DNA of 14,715 nt from M3007 sp037130425 (GTDB lineage Bacteria; Bacteroidota; Bacteroidia; Chitinophagales; Saprospiraceae): assembly GCA_037130425.1 (NCBI GenBank), contig JBAXTB010000120.1, positions 1 to 14,715 on the forward strand, given 5' to 3'. The position numbers and the translations under genes were made by a program. The first letter of the stretch is position 1. Every line of letters starts with the position of its first letter. Below the pieces are notes generated by a model that was not told the DNA's origin, did no database searches, and saw only the letters and a program-made list of their open reading frames with translations. Below, piece after piece: positions 1-7,925 of this stretch.

Positions 1-3000
1 ACAGGTCGTTGCATTTCCTGTTGCTGTAAGACTGATGGAAGGCGTAACTGTGACGGTAAAAGTGCAAGTTGCCGAATTGCCGCCGGCGTCGGTGTAGGTA
101 AACATTTGATTGGTTACGCCAACCGGGAACGAGGAGCCGCTTGGTAGTCCGGTGCTTAATACAGGCGTTCCTGTTGCACTGCAATTGTCTTGAATTTGTG
201 GCGCATTAAAGGTCACGACCGGTGCGCAACCTGTGGCCGATTTATTGGTCGGGCAAACAAGGGTCGGCGCAATATCATCAGAAACCTGCACTGTTGCCGT
301 ACCGGTTGCCGTGTTGCCGTTTAAGTCGGTGGCCGTAATAGTGACGGTGCGCGTACCGATTTGTGAACAATCAAAAGTTGTAGGGTTCACCGTCCAGCTC
401 ACGATGCTGCATTCCAGGTCGGTGCTGCCTTGATCGAACATGGCAGGGGTAACGGTGGCCGTGCCGTTTGCGTTAAGCGACACCGAGGCGTTTTTCAACG
501 ACAACTGCGGGGCATTATGGTCAGTTGCAACGATTGTGACGGATTTGCTTAAAGTACAAGATTTTGAATCCGTTACGGTACAGGTAAAGGCGCCCAATCC
601 AAGGTTGGAAGCAGTTGCGCTGTTTTGGTTATTTGACCATTTGTAGGTAAATGGCGCGGTGCCGCCGGATACACTCAGGGTAGCAGATCCGGTTTGCGCA
701 TTGTTACAGGCGACATCGGTTTGGTTTGAAACAGCAAGGCTAAGGGGTTGCGGGCTGCTGATTTGGGTTGAAAGTACAAGCGGGCAACCTTGTGCATCGG
801 TGGCGGTTACCGAATAATTGCCGCTTGGCAGGTTGGATATGGTACTGGTGGTTGCGCCGTTTGACCAAAGATAAGTTGTTGGATTTGCCGCACCGCTTAC
901 CGAAAGCGTTGCTGCCCCGTTGTTCACACCGGCGCAGTTCAGGTTGGTTGGCGCAATGCTGCCGGTAATGGTGCAATTCACGGCATTTACCGTACCTGTT
1001 TTGGCAAAAGTACAGCCTTTTGAATCGGTAACAGTGACGGTGTAATTGCCGGGCGCCAGGTTGGCAATATTTAATAATGTACTGTTATTGTTCCATTTTA
1101 CCGTGTAGCCGGGCGTACCGCCTGAAGGAATCACGGTTGCGCTTCCGTTGTTCGCGCCTTGCATGGTTTGAGGCGTTGTGTTTACAACTGCTTGAACAAC
1201 AGGCGGTTGTGCTACGTTAAAAGAACCTGTGGCACTACAGCCTTCTCCATCTATTACAGCCACGGTGTAGGTGCCAGCGCCCACATTGCTGATGGTAGTC
1301 GTTTGTGCGCCGGTTGACCAGGTATATGTATAGTTTTCATTCCCGCCGCCGGGCGTAATCTTTAAAACGGCATTGCTGCCACCGTTGCAGGAAATGGGCG
1401 ATTGTTGGGTAATTGTTGCCGTAACGGGCGGTGATTGGCGCAATACCATGCTATCTATTGCGGAACAACCGTTCGAAGCGTTTTTTACCTTAAACGTATA
1501 GGTGCCGGCAAGGTCAAGGCGCGCATTGATGGTTGTGGCGCCGCTTACGATGTTGCCGTCAGAGGTAGTCCACAAGTAACTGTAGTTCGGGCCTGTTGGG
1601 ATGCCGATCGGGTTGGTAACGATGCTGGTGAAATAACAATTCAACGAACGGTCATCGCCCGCGTACACAAAGGGCGGCGTCAAATCTTCCGTCACATAAA
1701 TGCTCGTTGATCGTGTACAGCCATTTGCGGGGTTGGTGGCTGTTACGGTATAAGTACCTCCAGCTGTTACGTTCGGGTTTGGAATATTAGAACTAAAGTT
1801 ATTTGGGCCGTTCCAAAGAAATGTTGCGCCTTGGGTTGTTGAACTGGCAATGATTTTTGGGTTTGGCGTATTGCAATTGACCAAAGCGCCGGTGGCCGAA
1901 ACATTTGGCTGTGTTGAATTCAGGCTTACAAAGGCCGTCGCGCTTGTACTGCAACCGTTACCAGGGTTTGTAGCGGTAACTGTATAAGTTCCGGTGAGCG
2001 TAACCGTAGGGTTGCGCACATTGGAAAAGAAGTTTGGCCCAGTCCAGGTATAACTTGCATTGGAGACATTGCTGGATGCGCTAATCATGGTAGACGTGAC
2101 CGCGCAACTGAGCGCGCCGCCGGTTGTGGTGACGACCGGGCCTGCGTTGTTGGCCAAAACAGTTGCAGAAGCCGTTGAGGTACAACCATTTGCAGGGTTT
2201 CTAATGATAGCGGTATAGACGCCCGGATTTAGTACCGTCGGGCTTTGCTGGGTAGAACTATAGTTTCCAGGGCCAGACCAATTGAAGGTACAACCTGCGG
2301 GACTGGTATTGCAATTGATCATTGCTGCGGGAGCCAGACAAGTTATTACATTGCTTACCGTTACGGTAGAAGTCGGCGCCGTCGTGTTGTTTAAAACGCT
2401 TTGGCTTGCCGAAGCGGTGCATCCATTCCCAGGGTTTGTTACCGTAAGCGTATAAACACCGGCGCCTGTGACAACCGGATTTTGCTGGGCGGAACTATAT
2501 CCGCCTGGCCCGGACCAGGCAAAACTGATATTCAGCGGTGTTCCTGAACCTTGCAGGGTAAGCGAAGTAACGATGCATGTCAGGGTGCCGCCGCCTGTTG
2601 CCAATGCGGTAGGTTTCAGCAAATCGGAAGTCACTACAGTTGTCGCCTGTGAAGAACAGGTTGTGATGGTGTCCAGCACCGAAAAATAATAAGAACCTGT
2701 TGCGCTGACGGTTGGATTGTGCTGGGTGGAAAAATAACCGCCGGGGCCGCCCCAGCCATTAAATATCGTGTTTGATGTTGTATAAGAGGAATGCAGGGTT
2801 ACGGTTGGTTGTGCGCAGGTAATAATGCCGCCGGTAGCCGTCGTATTTGGCGCGATGTAGGTAGATGTGACAACAGCAGCATCCGTTGTGTTACAACCAT
2901 TTATGAGATTTGTTACTTTTAAGGTATAGGTTCCTGTTCGGCTGATGACCGGGCTGAGCGTTGTTCCGCCCGACTGAATCATACCGCCATTGGAAGTGGT

Positions 3001-3642
3001 CCACAAATATTGATAATTAGGGCCAGATGAGCCGGAACCGCTCAAGGTCGTCATCGAATTACTACAAAAAATGTTGACGTCAGGGCCGGCATTTGCCAAG
3101 GGGGCGTTTGTGTCTTTTATAATGGTTCCGTTTGTTGCGGCGCTACAACCGTTTCCATCCGTAACCGTTACGGTGTACGTACCTTCCGGAAGTTGGTTAT
3201 TGCTTGCTCCCGTCGAGCCGTTGTTCCAGAGATAGCTGTATGGCAGTACGCCGCCAGAGGCTTTAATACGCAGGTATCCGACATTGTAAATACAATCAAT
3301 ATTGTGGATTGAATCAACAAATGCCTGTAAAACCGGCGGTTCTTTGACCGTAATATCCGCCAGGATTGCTTGTGCGCCGTTTTGGTCGGTTACGGTGCAA
3401 GTGTACACACCGGCTGCCAGATCCTTTATATCTGGTGTGGCCTCGCCGTTGCTCCAGACGAAAGAATAGGGCGGGGCGCCGTTTGAAACCGACACAGAAA
3501 TTGCGCCGTCTTTTAATCCGAAACAAGAAACATGAACAAGATTGTTAAGGCTGATTTCAGGTGGGGTAATGCTGGATTTTGCGCTCAGCGTTTGGGATAA
3601 AAAAAGCAGGCCGAGATAGCATGGAATCATTAAAAAACGCAT
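1..3642 (-). CDS. Giant secreted SprB/HYR repeat protein (adhesin-like), C-terminus outside window
   Basis: One uninterrupted minus-strand frame runs from ATG at 3642 to the left edge: 1214 codons, no stop, so the protein is longer than shown. Residues 1-21 (MRFLMIPCYLGLLFLSQTLSA) minus the usual tail form a Sec signal peptide, probably cut after LSA. Two SprB-like repeats follow (about 29-89 and 107-170), with the hallmark PYSYLWNNGST and GTYTVTVTDGNGC. Seven Ig/PKD-like repeats of roughly 75-90 residues come next (about 176-740), with signatures such as WSGPGGYSS and NPGNGC. Four more SprB repeats occupy about 740-1044, then an Ig-like and a HYR-like unit with DNC and FTYTDAGGNSATC (about 1045-1200). 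Known relatives are cell-surface adhesins exported by the type IX system in Bacteroidota, usually ending in a gliding-motility-associated or sorting domain; that end lies outside the window. A role in adhesion or gliding is inference. Confidence 0.88.
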   Translation of the reverse strand, partial: MRFLMIPCYLGLLFLSQTLSAKSSITPPEISLNNLVHVSCFGLKDGAISVSVSNGAPPYSFVWSNGEATPDIKDLAAGVYTCTVTDQNGAQAILADITVKEPPVLQAFVDSIHNIDCIYNVGYLRIKASGGVLPYSYLWNNGSTGASNNQLPEGTYTVTVTDGNGCSAATNGTIIKDTNAPLANAGPDVNIFCSNSMTTLSGSGSSGPNYQYLWTTSNGGMIQSGGTTLSPVISRTGTYTLKVTNLINGCNTTDAAVVTSTYIAPNTTATGGIITCAQPTVTLHSSYTTSNTIFNGWGGPGGYFSTQHNPTVSATGSYYFSVLDTITTCSSQATTVVTSDLLKPTALATGGGTLTCIVTSLTLQGSGTPLNISFAWSGPGGYSSAQQNPVVTGAGVYTLTVTNPGNGCTASASQSVLNNTTAPTSTVTVSNVITCLAPAAMINCNTSPAGCTFNWSGPGNYSSTQQSPTVLNPGVYTAIIRNPANGCTSTASATVLANNAGPVVTTTGGALSCAVTSTMISASSNVSNASYTWTGPNFFSNVRNPTVTLTGTYTVTATNPGNGCSTSATAFVSLNSTQPNVSATGALVNCNTPNPKIIASSTTQGATFLWNGPNNFSSNIPNPNVTAGGTYTVTATNPANGCTRSTSIYVTEDLTPPFVYAGDDRSLNCYFTSIVTNPIGIPTGPNYSYLWTTSDGNIVSGATTINARLDLAGTYTFKVKNASNGCSAIDSMVLRQSPPVTATITQQSPISCNGGSNAVLKITPGGGNENYTYTWSTGAQTTTISNVGAGTYTVAVIDGEGCSATGSFNVAQPPVVQAVVNTTPQTMQGANNGSATVIPSGGTPGYTVKWNNNSTLLNIANLAPGNYTVTVTDSKGCTFAKTGTVNAVNCTITGSIAPTNLNCAGVNNGAATLSVSGAANPTTYLWSNGATTSTISNLPSGNYSVTATDAQGCPLVLSTQISSPQPLSLAVSNQTDVACNNAQTGSATLSVSGGTAPFTYKWSNNQNSATASNLGLGAFTCTVTDSKSCTLSKSVTIVATDHNAPQLSLKNASVSLNANGTATVTPAMFDQGSTDLECSIVSWTVNPTTFDCSQIGTRTVTITATDLNGNTATGTATVQVSDDIAPTLVCPTNKSATGCAPVVTFNAPQIQDNCSATGTPVLSTGLPSGSSFPVGVTNQMFTYTDAGGNSATCTFTVTVTPSISLTATGNATTC

Positions 3643-3959
3643 GTGTGATTATGATTGATGATTAAAAATTGTGAAAATGGGAGCAAATCGGTGATTATTG
3701 GTAGGATGTTAGCACCTATACGAAAACCTTGCCGAAAAAATAAGAACCAACAAAATTTTTATAAAAGTGGGCTACGTTTCTGACGAAATGTAAAAAAATG
3801 GCACCCAAACAATCTGCACACGATTGGTATTCTGGGCAATATTTTTTTAAAAATGTTTGAAAATATTTTTTTAAATAAAACAATTTGTATCTTTGTGTCG
3901 CGCAATTGCTTCATGGACCAATCAAAACCTTGACTTTCAACTACCTAATGAATTAAGCT
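3643..3959. other. AT-rich divergent intergenic region
   Basis: This 317-base stretch separates the giant repeat-protein gene (minus) from the VOC-fold gene (plus), so it should carry promoters for both. No open frame here looks protein-like. The right half is strongly AT-rich and contains a 14-nt direct repeat, AATATTTTTTTAAA, at 3838-3851 and 3862-3875. A plus-strand TATCTTTG box lies at 3888-3895. I found no convincing minus-strand promoter for the repeat protein. Confidence 0.6.
3888..3895 (+). promoter_or_regulatory. Candidate Bacteroidota -7 box of the VOC-fold gene
   Basis: TATCTTTG is an exact match to the Bacteroidota sigma-A -7 consensus TAnnTTTG and lies 64 bases before the ATG. 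No TTG is seen at the expected -33 distance, where the sequence is a T-rich run, so the call rests on the -7 box and AT-rich context. Confidence 0.45.
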
Positions 3960-4373
3960 ATGAAACAACTTAATGTTTACCTTGTCTTTAACGGCAACTG
4001 TGAAGAAGCCCTGGGCTTTTACACAGTTGCGCTGGCTGGTCAAATCGAATTTTTACAACGTTATTCGGACGCCCCGATGCCGGTTGAAGATGCCAATAAA
4101 GACCGGATCATGCACGCGCGACTTGCATTTAGCAATATCGTAATGATGTTTAGTGATGCACAACCTGGAGACCCGGTCAAAAGCGGAAATCAGGTCTCAC
4201 TCAGCCTCGATTTTGAATCCGAAGCAGAACAAACGGCTGTTTTTGAAAAATTGGCAGTCGACGCTAATGTCACAATGCCTTTAGAAGATACTTTCTGGGG
4301 CGCCCGCTTCGGTATGCTGATTGATAAATTCGGTGTGAACTGGTTGTTTAATTTCGACAAACCACAGGCATAA
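3960..4373 (+). CDS. PhnB-like VOC (glyoxalase/bleomycin-resistance fold) family protein
   Basis: The 137-residue product has the full length of the PhnB/3-demethylubiquinone-methyltransferase-like branch of the vicinal oxygen chelate superfamily. Recognisable pieces are the N-terminal YLVFNGNCEEALGFY, a central RIMHARLAF segment followed by MMFSD, and the C-terminal MPLEDTFWGARFGMLIDKFG ending in VNWLFN. It is predicted to be cytosolic, since no signal peptide or membrane segment is present. Family members often act as dimers binding small molecules or metal, but substrates of this branch are mostly unknown, and despite the PhnB name no phosphonate role should be assumed. The gene is monocistronic: divergent from the giant repeat protein and convergent with the FtsX-type permease. 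ATG at 3960 matches the family's usual start. Confidence 0.88.
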   Translation: MKQLNVYLVFNGNCEEALGFYTVALAGQIEFLQRYSDAPMPVEDANKDRIMHARLAFSNIVMMFSDAQPGDPVKSGNQVSLSLDFESEAEQTAVFEKLAVDANVTMPLEDTFWGARFGMLIDKFGVNWLFNFDKPQA

Positions 4374-4403
4374 TCGGTTCGGGTGATCAAGTGCTCATAA
4401 TGA

Positions 4404-4496
4404 AAGAGCCTTATTGGAATATTTGATAATTTTGCATTGCCTTGGTTAGCGCTGCTGATTTATTACCTGATTGACCGAAAGCACAAAGGGGCTTGA
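4404..4496 (+). pseudogene. Possible remnant of a small membrane protein tail
   Basis: Between the VOC gene and the convergent permease gene, a plus-strand frame opens after TGA (4401-4403) and reads 30 codons to TGA at 4494-4496. It has no ATG. It encodes a plausible membrane segment ending in a basic tail, FALPWLALLIYYLIDRKHKG. This composition looks protein-like rather than random, so it may be the end of a decayed gene or a very short protein starting at TTG 4437. No family is recognised and chance is a real alternative. Confidence 0.2.
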
Positions 4497-4535
4497 TAAG
4501 CCGCAAAACAAAAAACAAACACTGATTATCGTTAC

Positions 4536-6911
4536 TTATTGACTATTGCGCAAGGAATTAACCGGATTTGCAGTAGCCGCGCGCAAGCTTTGAATCCCGA
4601 CGGTCATCAGTACAACCAGACAAATTGCAGATAAGGCCATTCCAAAAACGCCTACGCCAGGTTCAATGTGGTATGCGTATTGCCGTAACCAATATTCCAT
4701 CGCCTTGTAAGACAATGGAGTAGCAAGCGCAAACGCAATCAGGATCAGGCGGAAGTATTCCTTGCCGAAAATCAGGAGAATCTCAGATGTTGTGGCGCCG
4801 AGGGTTTTACGGATACCGATTTCTTTGGTTTTGCGGTTAATCATAAACGCAGCCAAACCGTAAAGCCCGAGGCAGCCGACAAATACGGCAATGGCGGCAA
4901 ATAACCCGACCAAGCGCATCATCAGGAGTTCGGTTTCATAAAAAGCCGCCAATTGTGCATCCAGAAATTGTTGCTCATAAAAATCGGCCGGGAAAATTCC
5001 GTTCCAAACCCGTTCCACCGCTTTAAGCGCCGCTTCCGGGTTGCCGGGTTGCAAATGCAGGGCACAAATGTTGTAATGGGCGGCATCCTGTTGAATGCTA
5101 ATTGGCGGAATGGCTGTTTGGAAGGATTCATGGTGAAAGTCGCGCAGCACGCCGACAACCTGGCCTTTTGTACCGCCTATATTGAGTTCTTTTCCCAGGA
5201 TTTCTTCGGGCGCCGCGAGGTTTAGTTTTTTTACAAGTGTTTCATTTACAAGGAATTCGTGGATTGAATCATTGCTTGTAAAATTACGCCCGTATACTAA
5301 GGTAAGCCCGAATGTTTCGAGATAATGCACATCGGCTGTTTTGTAATTGACCAACCAAGATTCCTCTTTTGGACGATGGTCAAACTGCATTCCGGTGCGG
5401 TTGTTTTTATCAGTCGCCGGGGCTGCATTACACAAGCTGATTCCCTGAATACCGGGAATTTCGCTGAGTTGTTGTCGCAACAGATCTGCTTTCCCAGGTT
5501 CTGGTACTGGAATTGTTACCATAGATGCTTGTCGGAAACCCCAATCGGAATCACGGGCGTATTTTAACTGGAGCGTGACAACAATGGCCCCAACAATCAA
5601 CAGCTGTGAGATCACGAATTGACCGACCACCAGGGTTTTGCGCAAGGAGAAAGCGCTTGTCGGGCCAGCGTCCACTATGCCCTTGAGCGATTGTACCAAC
5701 TTAAAACGGGCCATCACAAATCCGGGATAAGCACCGGAAAGCAGGGTTAATACAACACCAAGGCCCAACAAAAAACCGATTAAAACCGGGTCAAGCAGTT
5801 TAAATTCCAGGTTTTGCTTAGTCCATTGGTTCAGGTATGGTAGAAATACAAGGGCTGTCACCATTCCAATCAGGCCCGCAGCAACCATAATCAGGCTTGT
5901 TTCAAGCATAAATTGCCCAAATAATTGAGATTTACTACCGCCCATTGATTTGCGAATGCCGACTTCCCGCACGCGTGTAAGCGCTTGAGCCGTAGCCATA
6001 TTAATAAAATTGAAAGCGGCTGTAACCAATAGAAATACCGCAATCAAACATAAGGCCCAGATGTAGCGCATTTCAAAAGCGCCGCCATAACGGGTGTCAA
6101 AATGCAACGCCGGTAGCGAAAATGCTTTGTAATCAAACAAATCGGGCCGTTCAGGGTGGTTATGGCGTTTTGAAACGGCCGATAATGCTGCTTGTAAGTC
6201 ATGGATTGTGTGCCCTTTCGCGAACAGCGCAAAACAATGGGTACCGCCTCTGATACCACCCCAGGAGGTCAGGTCATTTTTTTCTGGACGATTTTTCAAG
6301 GTCGCCCAGGACATAAAAATGTTGTGCCCATAATCCGTATTTGCCGGCATATCGCGCAGTACACCGACAATTTGAATTTCTATTTCATTAAAAGCTTTAA
6401 AACTCCGTCCGATTACATTGGCGTTTCCAAAGTATTTGATCGCTGTTTTTTCTGTTAAAAACGCCTTATTCGGTTCCTGTAAATCCGCCGGGTCGCCGCT
6501 CAATAGCGGAAAATCCAAAATATTAAACAGCTCCGGTTCTGTAAATGCCACGCCATTCAATTCTTTGTATTTCAACGGATTACTACCCTGCTGGTTTTCG
6601 ATTTCTATAAGCACATCGCCACATTCATCCGTCATGGCTGCTTTTTCTACCATTGAAATTTCACTGCGTATAGCATCTGCCATCGGGTAGGGGACACCGC
6701 TTATCTGCCGCATCCCTTCCATGTTCAGGTCCGTAACGATACGACCGATACGATCGGCATTTTTGTGAAAAGTATCGACGCTCAATTGTGCATGTACAAA
6801 TAAGAAAATCAGGATGCAGCACCCAACAGAAATTCCCAGGCCGAGCATGTTGATTAGGCTGTAGGCGCGTTGTTGGCGGAGTTGGCGCAGGGCGATTTTT
6901 AGATTGAACAT
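4536..6911 (-). CDS. FtsX/MacB-type ABC transporter permease (stand-alone)
   Basis: The 791-residue protein has the double FtsX architecture common in Bacteroidota. TM1 lies at about 18-40, followed by a first extracytoplasmic MacB-type domain (about 41-280), TM2-TM4 (about 283-305, 335-358, 376-398), TM5 (about 426-448), a second extracytoplasmic domain (about 450-665) and TM6-TM8 (about 668-690, 721-742, 755-775). The cytoplasmic FtsX signature appears twice, REVGIRKSMGG at 315-325 and KEIGIRKTLGA at 696-706, which shows internal duplication. MacB-like permeases work by mechanotransmission with a separate ATPase in the inner membrane, exporting peptides, antibiotics or lipoproteins. No ATPase gene, membrane-fusion gene or PadR regulator is visible nearby, so the partner must be encoded elsewhere. 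The start MFNLKIALRQLRQQRAYS is typical of this family. Substrate is unknown. Confidence 0.93.
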   Translation of the reverse strand: MFNLKIALRQLRQQRAYSLINMLGLGISVGCCILIFLFVHAQLSVDTFHKNADRIGRIVTDLNMEGMRQISGVPYPMADAIRSEISMVEKAAMTDECGDVLIEIENQQGSNPLKYKELNGVAFTEPELFNILDFPLLSGDPADLQEPNKAFLTEKTAIKYFGNANVIGRSFKAFNEIEIQIVGVLRDMPANTDYGHNIFMSWATLKNRPEKNDLTSWGGIRGGTHCFALFAKGHTIHDLQAALSAVSKRHNHPERPDLFDYKAFSLPALHFDTRYGGAFEMRYIWALCLIAVFLLVTAAFNFINMATAQALTRVREVGIRKSMGGSKSQLFGQFMLETSLIMVAAGLIGMVTALVFLPYLNQWTKQNLEFKLLDPVLIGFLLGLGVVLTLLSGAYPGFVMARFKLVQSLKGIVDAGPTSAFSLRKTLVVGQFVISQLLIVGAIVVTLQLKYARDSDWGFRQASMVTIPVPEPGKADLLRQQLSEIPGIQGISLCNAAPATDKNNRTGMQFDHRPKEESWLVNYKTADVHYLETFGLTLVYGRNFTSNDSIHEFLVNETLVKKLNLAAPEEILGKELNIGGTKGQVVGVLRDFHHESFQTAIPPISIQQDAAHYNICALHLQPGNPEAALKAVERVWNGIFPADFYEQQFLDAQLAAFYETELLMMRLVGLFAAIAVFVGCLGLYGLAAFMINRKTKEIGIRKTLGATTSEILLIFGKEYFRLILIAFALATPLSYKAMEYWLRQYAYHIEPGVGVFGMALSAICLVVLMTVGIQSLRAATANPVNSLRNSQ

Positions 6912-6920
6912 GGAAGGAGC

Positions 6921-6969
6921 GGGAGACGGTGGACGGGAGATGGGAGACGGTTGACGGGAGACGGTGTGG
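6921..6969. repeat. Short tandem repeat (14-nt unit GGGAGACGGTKGAC)
   Basis: Three 14-nt units, at 6921-6934, 6942-6955 and 6956-6969, share GGGAGACGGT, with a partial GGGAGAT unit between the first and second. The array starts 10 bases upstream of the permease ATG, so it lies within the likely 5' leader of that gene, where the mRNA would read C- and U-rich. Copy number could vary by slippage. Confidence 0.7.
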
Positions 6970-7047
6970 TAACTAGGGCATGATTTGTGCCAATTTGAAA
7001 AATAATTAATTGTGTTTTGTTTATATATTTTTAAAATATTATTATGT

Positions 7048-7082
7048 GTTCACTTTCGGACATTTTTTGTACGAAAGCGAAC
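7048..7082. promoter_or_regulatory. 35-nt dyad, candidate operator
   Basis: Inverted arms GTTCACTTTCGGAC (7048-7061) and the reverse complement of GTTCGCTTTCGTAC (7069-7082) match at 12 of 14 positions around the 7-nt spacer ATTTTTT. No T-run follows the stem on either strand, which argues against a terminator. The site is 137 bases upstream of the permease ATG and could bind a dimeric repressor acting on that gene. The regulator is unknown. Confidence 0.5.
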
Positions 7083-7126
7083 AAGGGATAAGATTTTAAT
7101 TGCGCTTGCTATTTTGAAATCGGGCG

Positions 7127-7291
7127 TTACAACCCGATCCATTGTTTTCGAAGTGCAAGTTGGCTTTCCGTGGCGGCGGGGTCGGCTTGCACTTTATTTT
7201 TGGAACCGATCGTTAAACCTACTTTCACGAGGTATCCTTTTATCGGCGGCGGCTCTGTTCCCGCAACATAACTGAAAAATCCTTCATAAAC
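7127..7291 (-). pseudogene. C-terminal remnant of a lost gene (outer-membrane-protein-like)
   Basis: A minus-strand frame of 54 codons, open from the in-frame stop at 7292-7294 to TAA at 7127-7129, reads like real protein. It contains YEGFFSYVAGTEPPP, then the amphipathic stretch IKGYLVKVGLTIGS, then a low-complexity tail KNKVQADPAATESQ. It has no ATG and no ribosome-binding context. Reading past the upstream stop gives further plausible residues (SDFTVFVP), which suggests an inactivated gene. GYLVKVGLTIG resembles the last strand of a beta-barrel or similar outer-membrane protein, but I cannot name a family. The gene would have pointed the same way as the permease gene. Confidence 0.4.
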
Positions 7292-7358
7292 TTATGGAAC
7301 GAAAACCGTAAAATCGCTGTTTAAAACCGTGAAACATTTTTCAATAAACTCAAGTCTT

Positions 7359-7907
7359 ATGAAATTTCCTTATTCCCAAATGCTATTGCCTCTTTGCCTG
7401 TTTTGTAGTTTCAATGCAAAAGGCCAGCATGTTATTGATCCTCAGCGAATTGCGCAAATAAACGCAAGCATAGACATTGAATTGCTTGCCGAAGAGCAAA
7501 ACTGGATGGGCGGTCAGAATCCAATAGAAAATGACGAAATGGAATTCCATCGGGATACATTTCGCATAAATCGTACTAAATGTAATTTATTAAATGATTG
7601 GGAGAATATGAATATGACATATTGTATCTCCGTTTATGAGTATTCTGCTGCCCGGTATGCGGAATTGATAGATAAATATGATGCCTTGATGCGAAAATGC
7701 TGGTATAAAAAATATCGCAAAACATATATTCGATCGCAAAAATTATGGGTAGCATATCAAAAGCAATTGTTGTCATTATATGGATCGCCGAATGAAAAAA
7801 ATTTTGAGCGTTCAGCCAAAAAATTGGAAATGAATAAGATACGTTTAGGGGAAATTTATAATTTTTATACGGATTTGCTTGAAGAGGGTGGAATTTCAAA
7901 TGAATGA
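7359..7907 (+). CDS. Secreted LprI-like (DUF1311-type) protein, copy 1
   Basis: This 182-residue exported protein starts with a Sec signal peptide, MKFPYSQMLLPLCLFC, likely cleaved near NAKGQ (residues 19-23). There is no good lipobox. The mature part holds a helical LprI/DUF1311-like core at about 75-142: MTYCISVYEYSAARYAELI, then KYDALM, then SQKLWVAYQKQ, matching the family pattern of Y..A...L...Y, then aQ.aW..y. Some family members inhibit lysozyme, but many are uncharacterised, so activity is not assigned. I chose ATG at 7359 over the in-frame GTG at 7329 because the paralogue at 9799 begins with the identical MKFPYSQ and has no counterpart of the extension. The two copies are about 67% identical by eye. 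A MITE-like element inserted just after the stop separates this gene from the operon starting at 8276. Confidence 0.75.
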   Translation: MKFPYSQMLLPLCLFCSFNAKGQHVIDPQRIAQINASIDIELLAEEQNWMGGQNPIENDEMEFHRDTFRINRTKCNLLNDWENMNMTYCISVYEYSAARYAELIDKYDALMRKCWYKKYRKTYIRSQKLWVAYQKQLLSLYGSPNEKNFERSAKKLEMNKIRLGEIYNFYTDLLEEGGISNE

Positions 7908-7915
7908 ATCAACAA

Positions 7916-7925
7916 GGCTATAGGG
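7916..7925 (+). repeat. Target-site duplication, left copy
   Basis: GGCTATAGGG lies immediately outside the left terminal inverted repeat of the 7926-8144 element. It is repeated exactly and in the same orientation at 8145-8154, as expected for a 10-bp target duplication made at insertion. Confidence 0.8.

Larger units (their letters stand above)
6912..7358. other. Intergenic region: tandem repeat, dyad and gene remnant
   Basis: The 447 bases between the permease gene (minus) and the first LprI-like gene (plus) contain no intact gene I can support. From left to right they hold a GGGAGACGG tandem repeat (6921-6969), an AT-rich tract (about 7000-7045), a 35-nt dyad (7048-7082) and a 54-codon protein-like remnant on the minus strand (7127-7291). 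A plus-strand frame at 7012-7275 has no recognisable features and lies antisense to the remnant. Confidence 0.55.

Noticed and set aside
740..976. Several open frames of 60-90 codons on both strands across 233-3548
   Set aside because: They are out-of-frame shadows of the continuous repeat-protein frame that spans 1-3642 on the minus strand.
4490..4502. GGCTTGATAAGCC hairpin between the VOC and permease genes
   Set aside because: Only five base pairs and no T-run after it on either strand, so not a supportable terminator.
7151..7194. Inverted repeat AAGTGCAAG/CTTGCACTT followed by a T-run, terminator-like on the plus strand
   Set aside because: No plus-strand gene lies upstream, the loop is long, and the arms fall within the codons of the minus-strand remnant.
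7012..7275. 87-codon plus-strand open frame in the gap before the LprI-like gene
   Set aside because: Residue content is basic and aromatic with no motif, and it lies antisense to the more protein-like remnant at 7127-7291.
7329..7358. GTG start adding ten residues to the first LprI-like protein
   Set aside because: The paralogue starts at the equivalent of ATG 7359 and the extension would precede the signal peptide.
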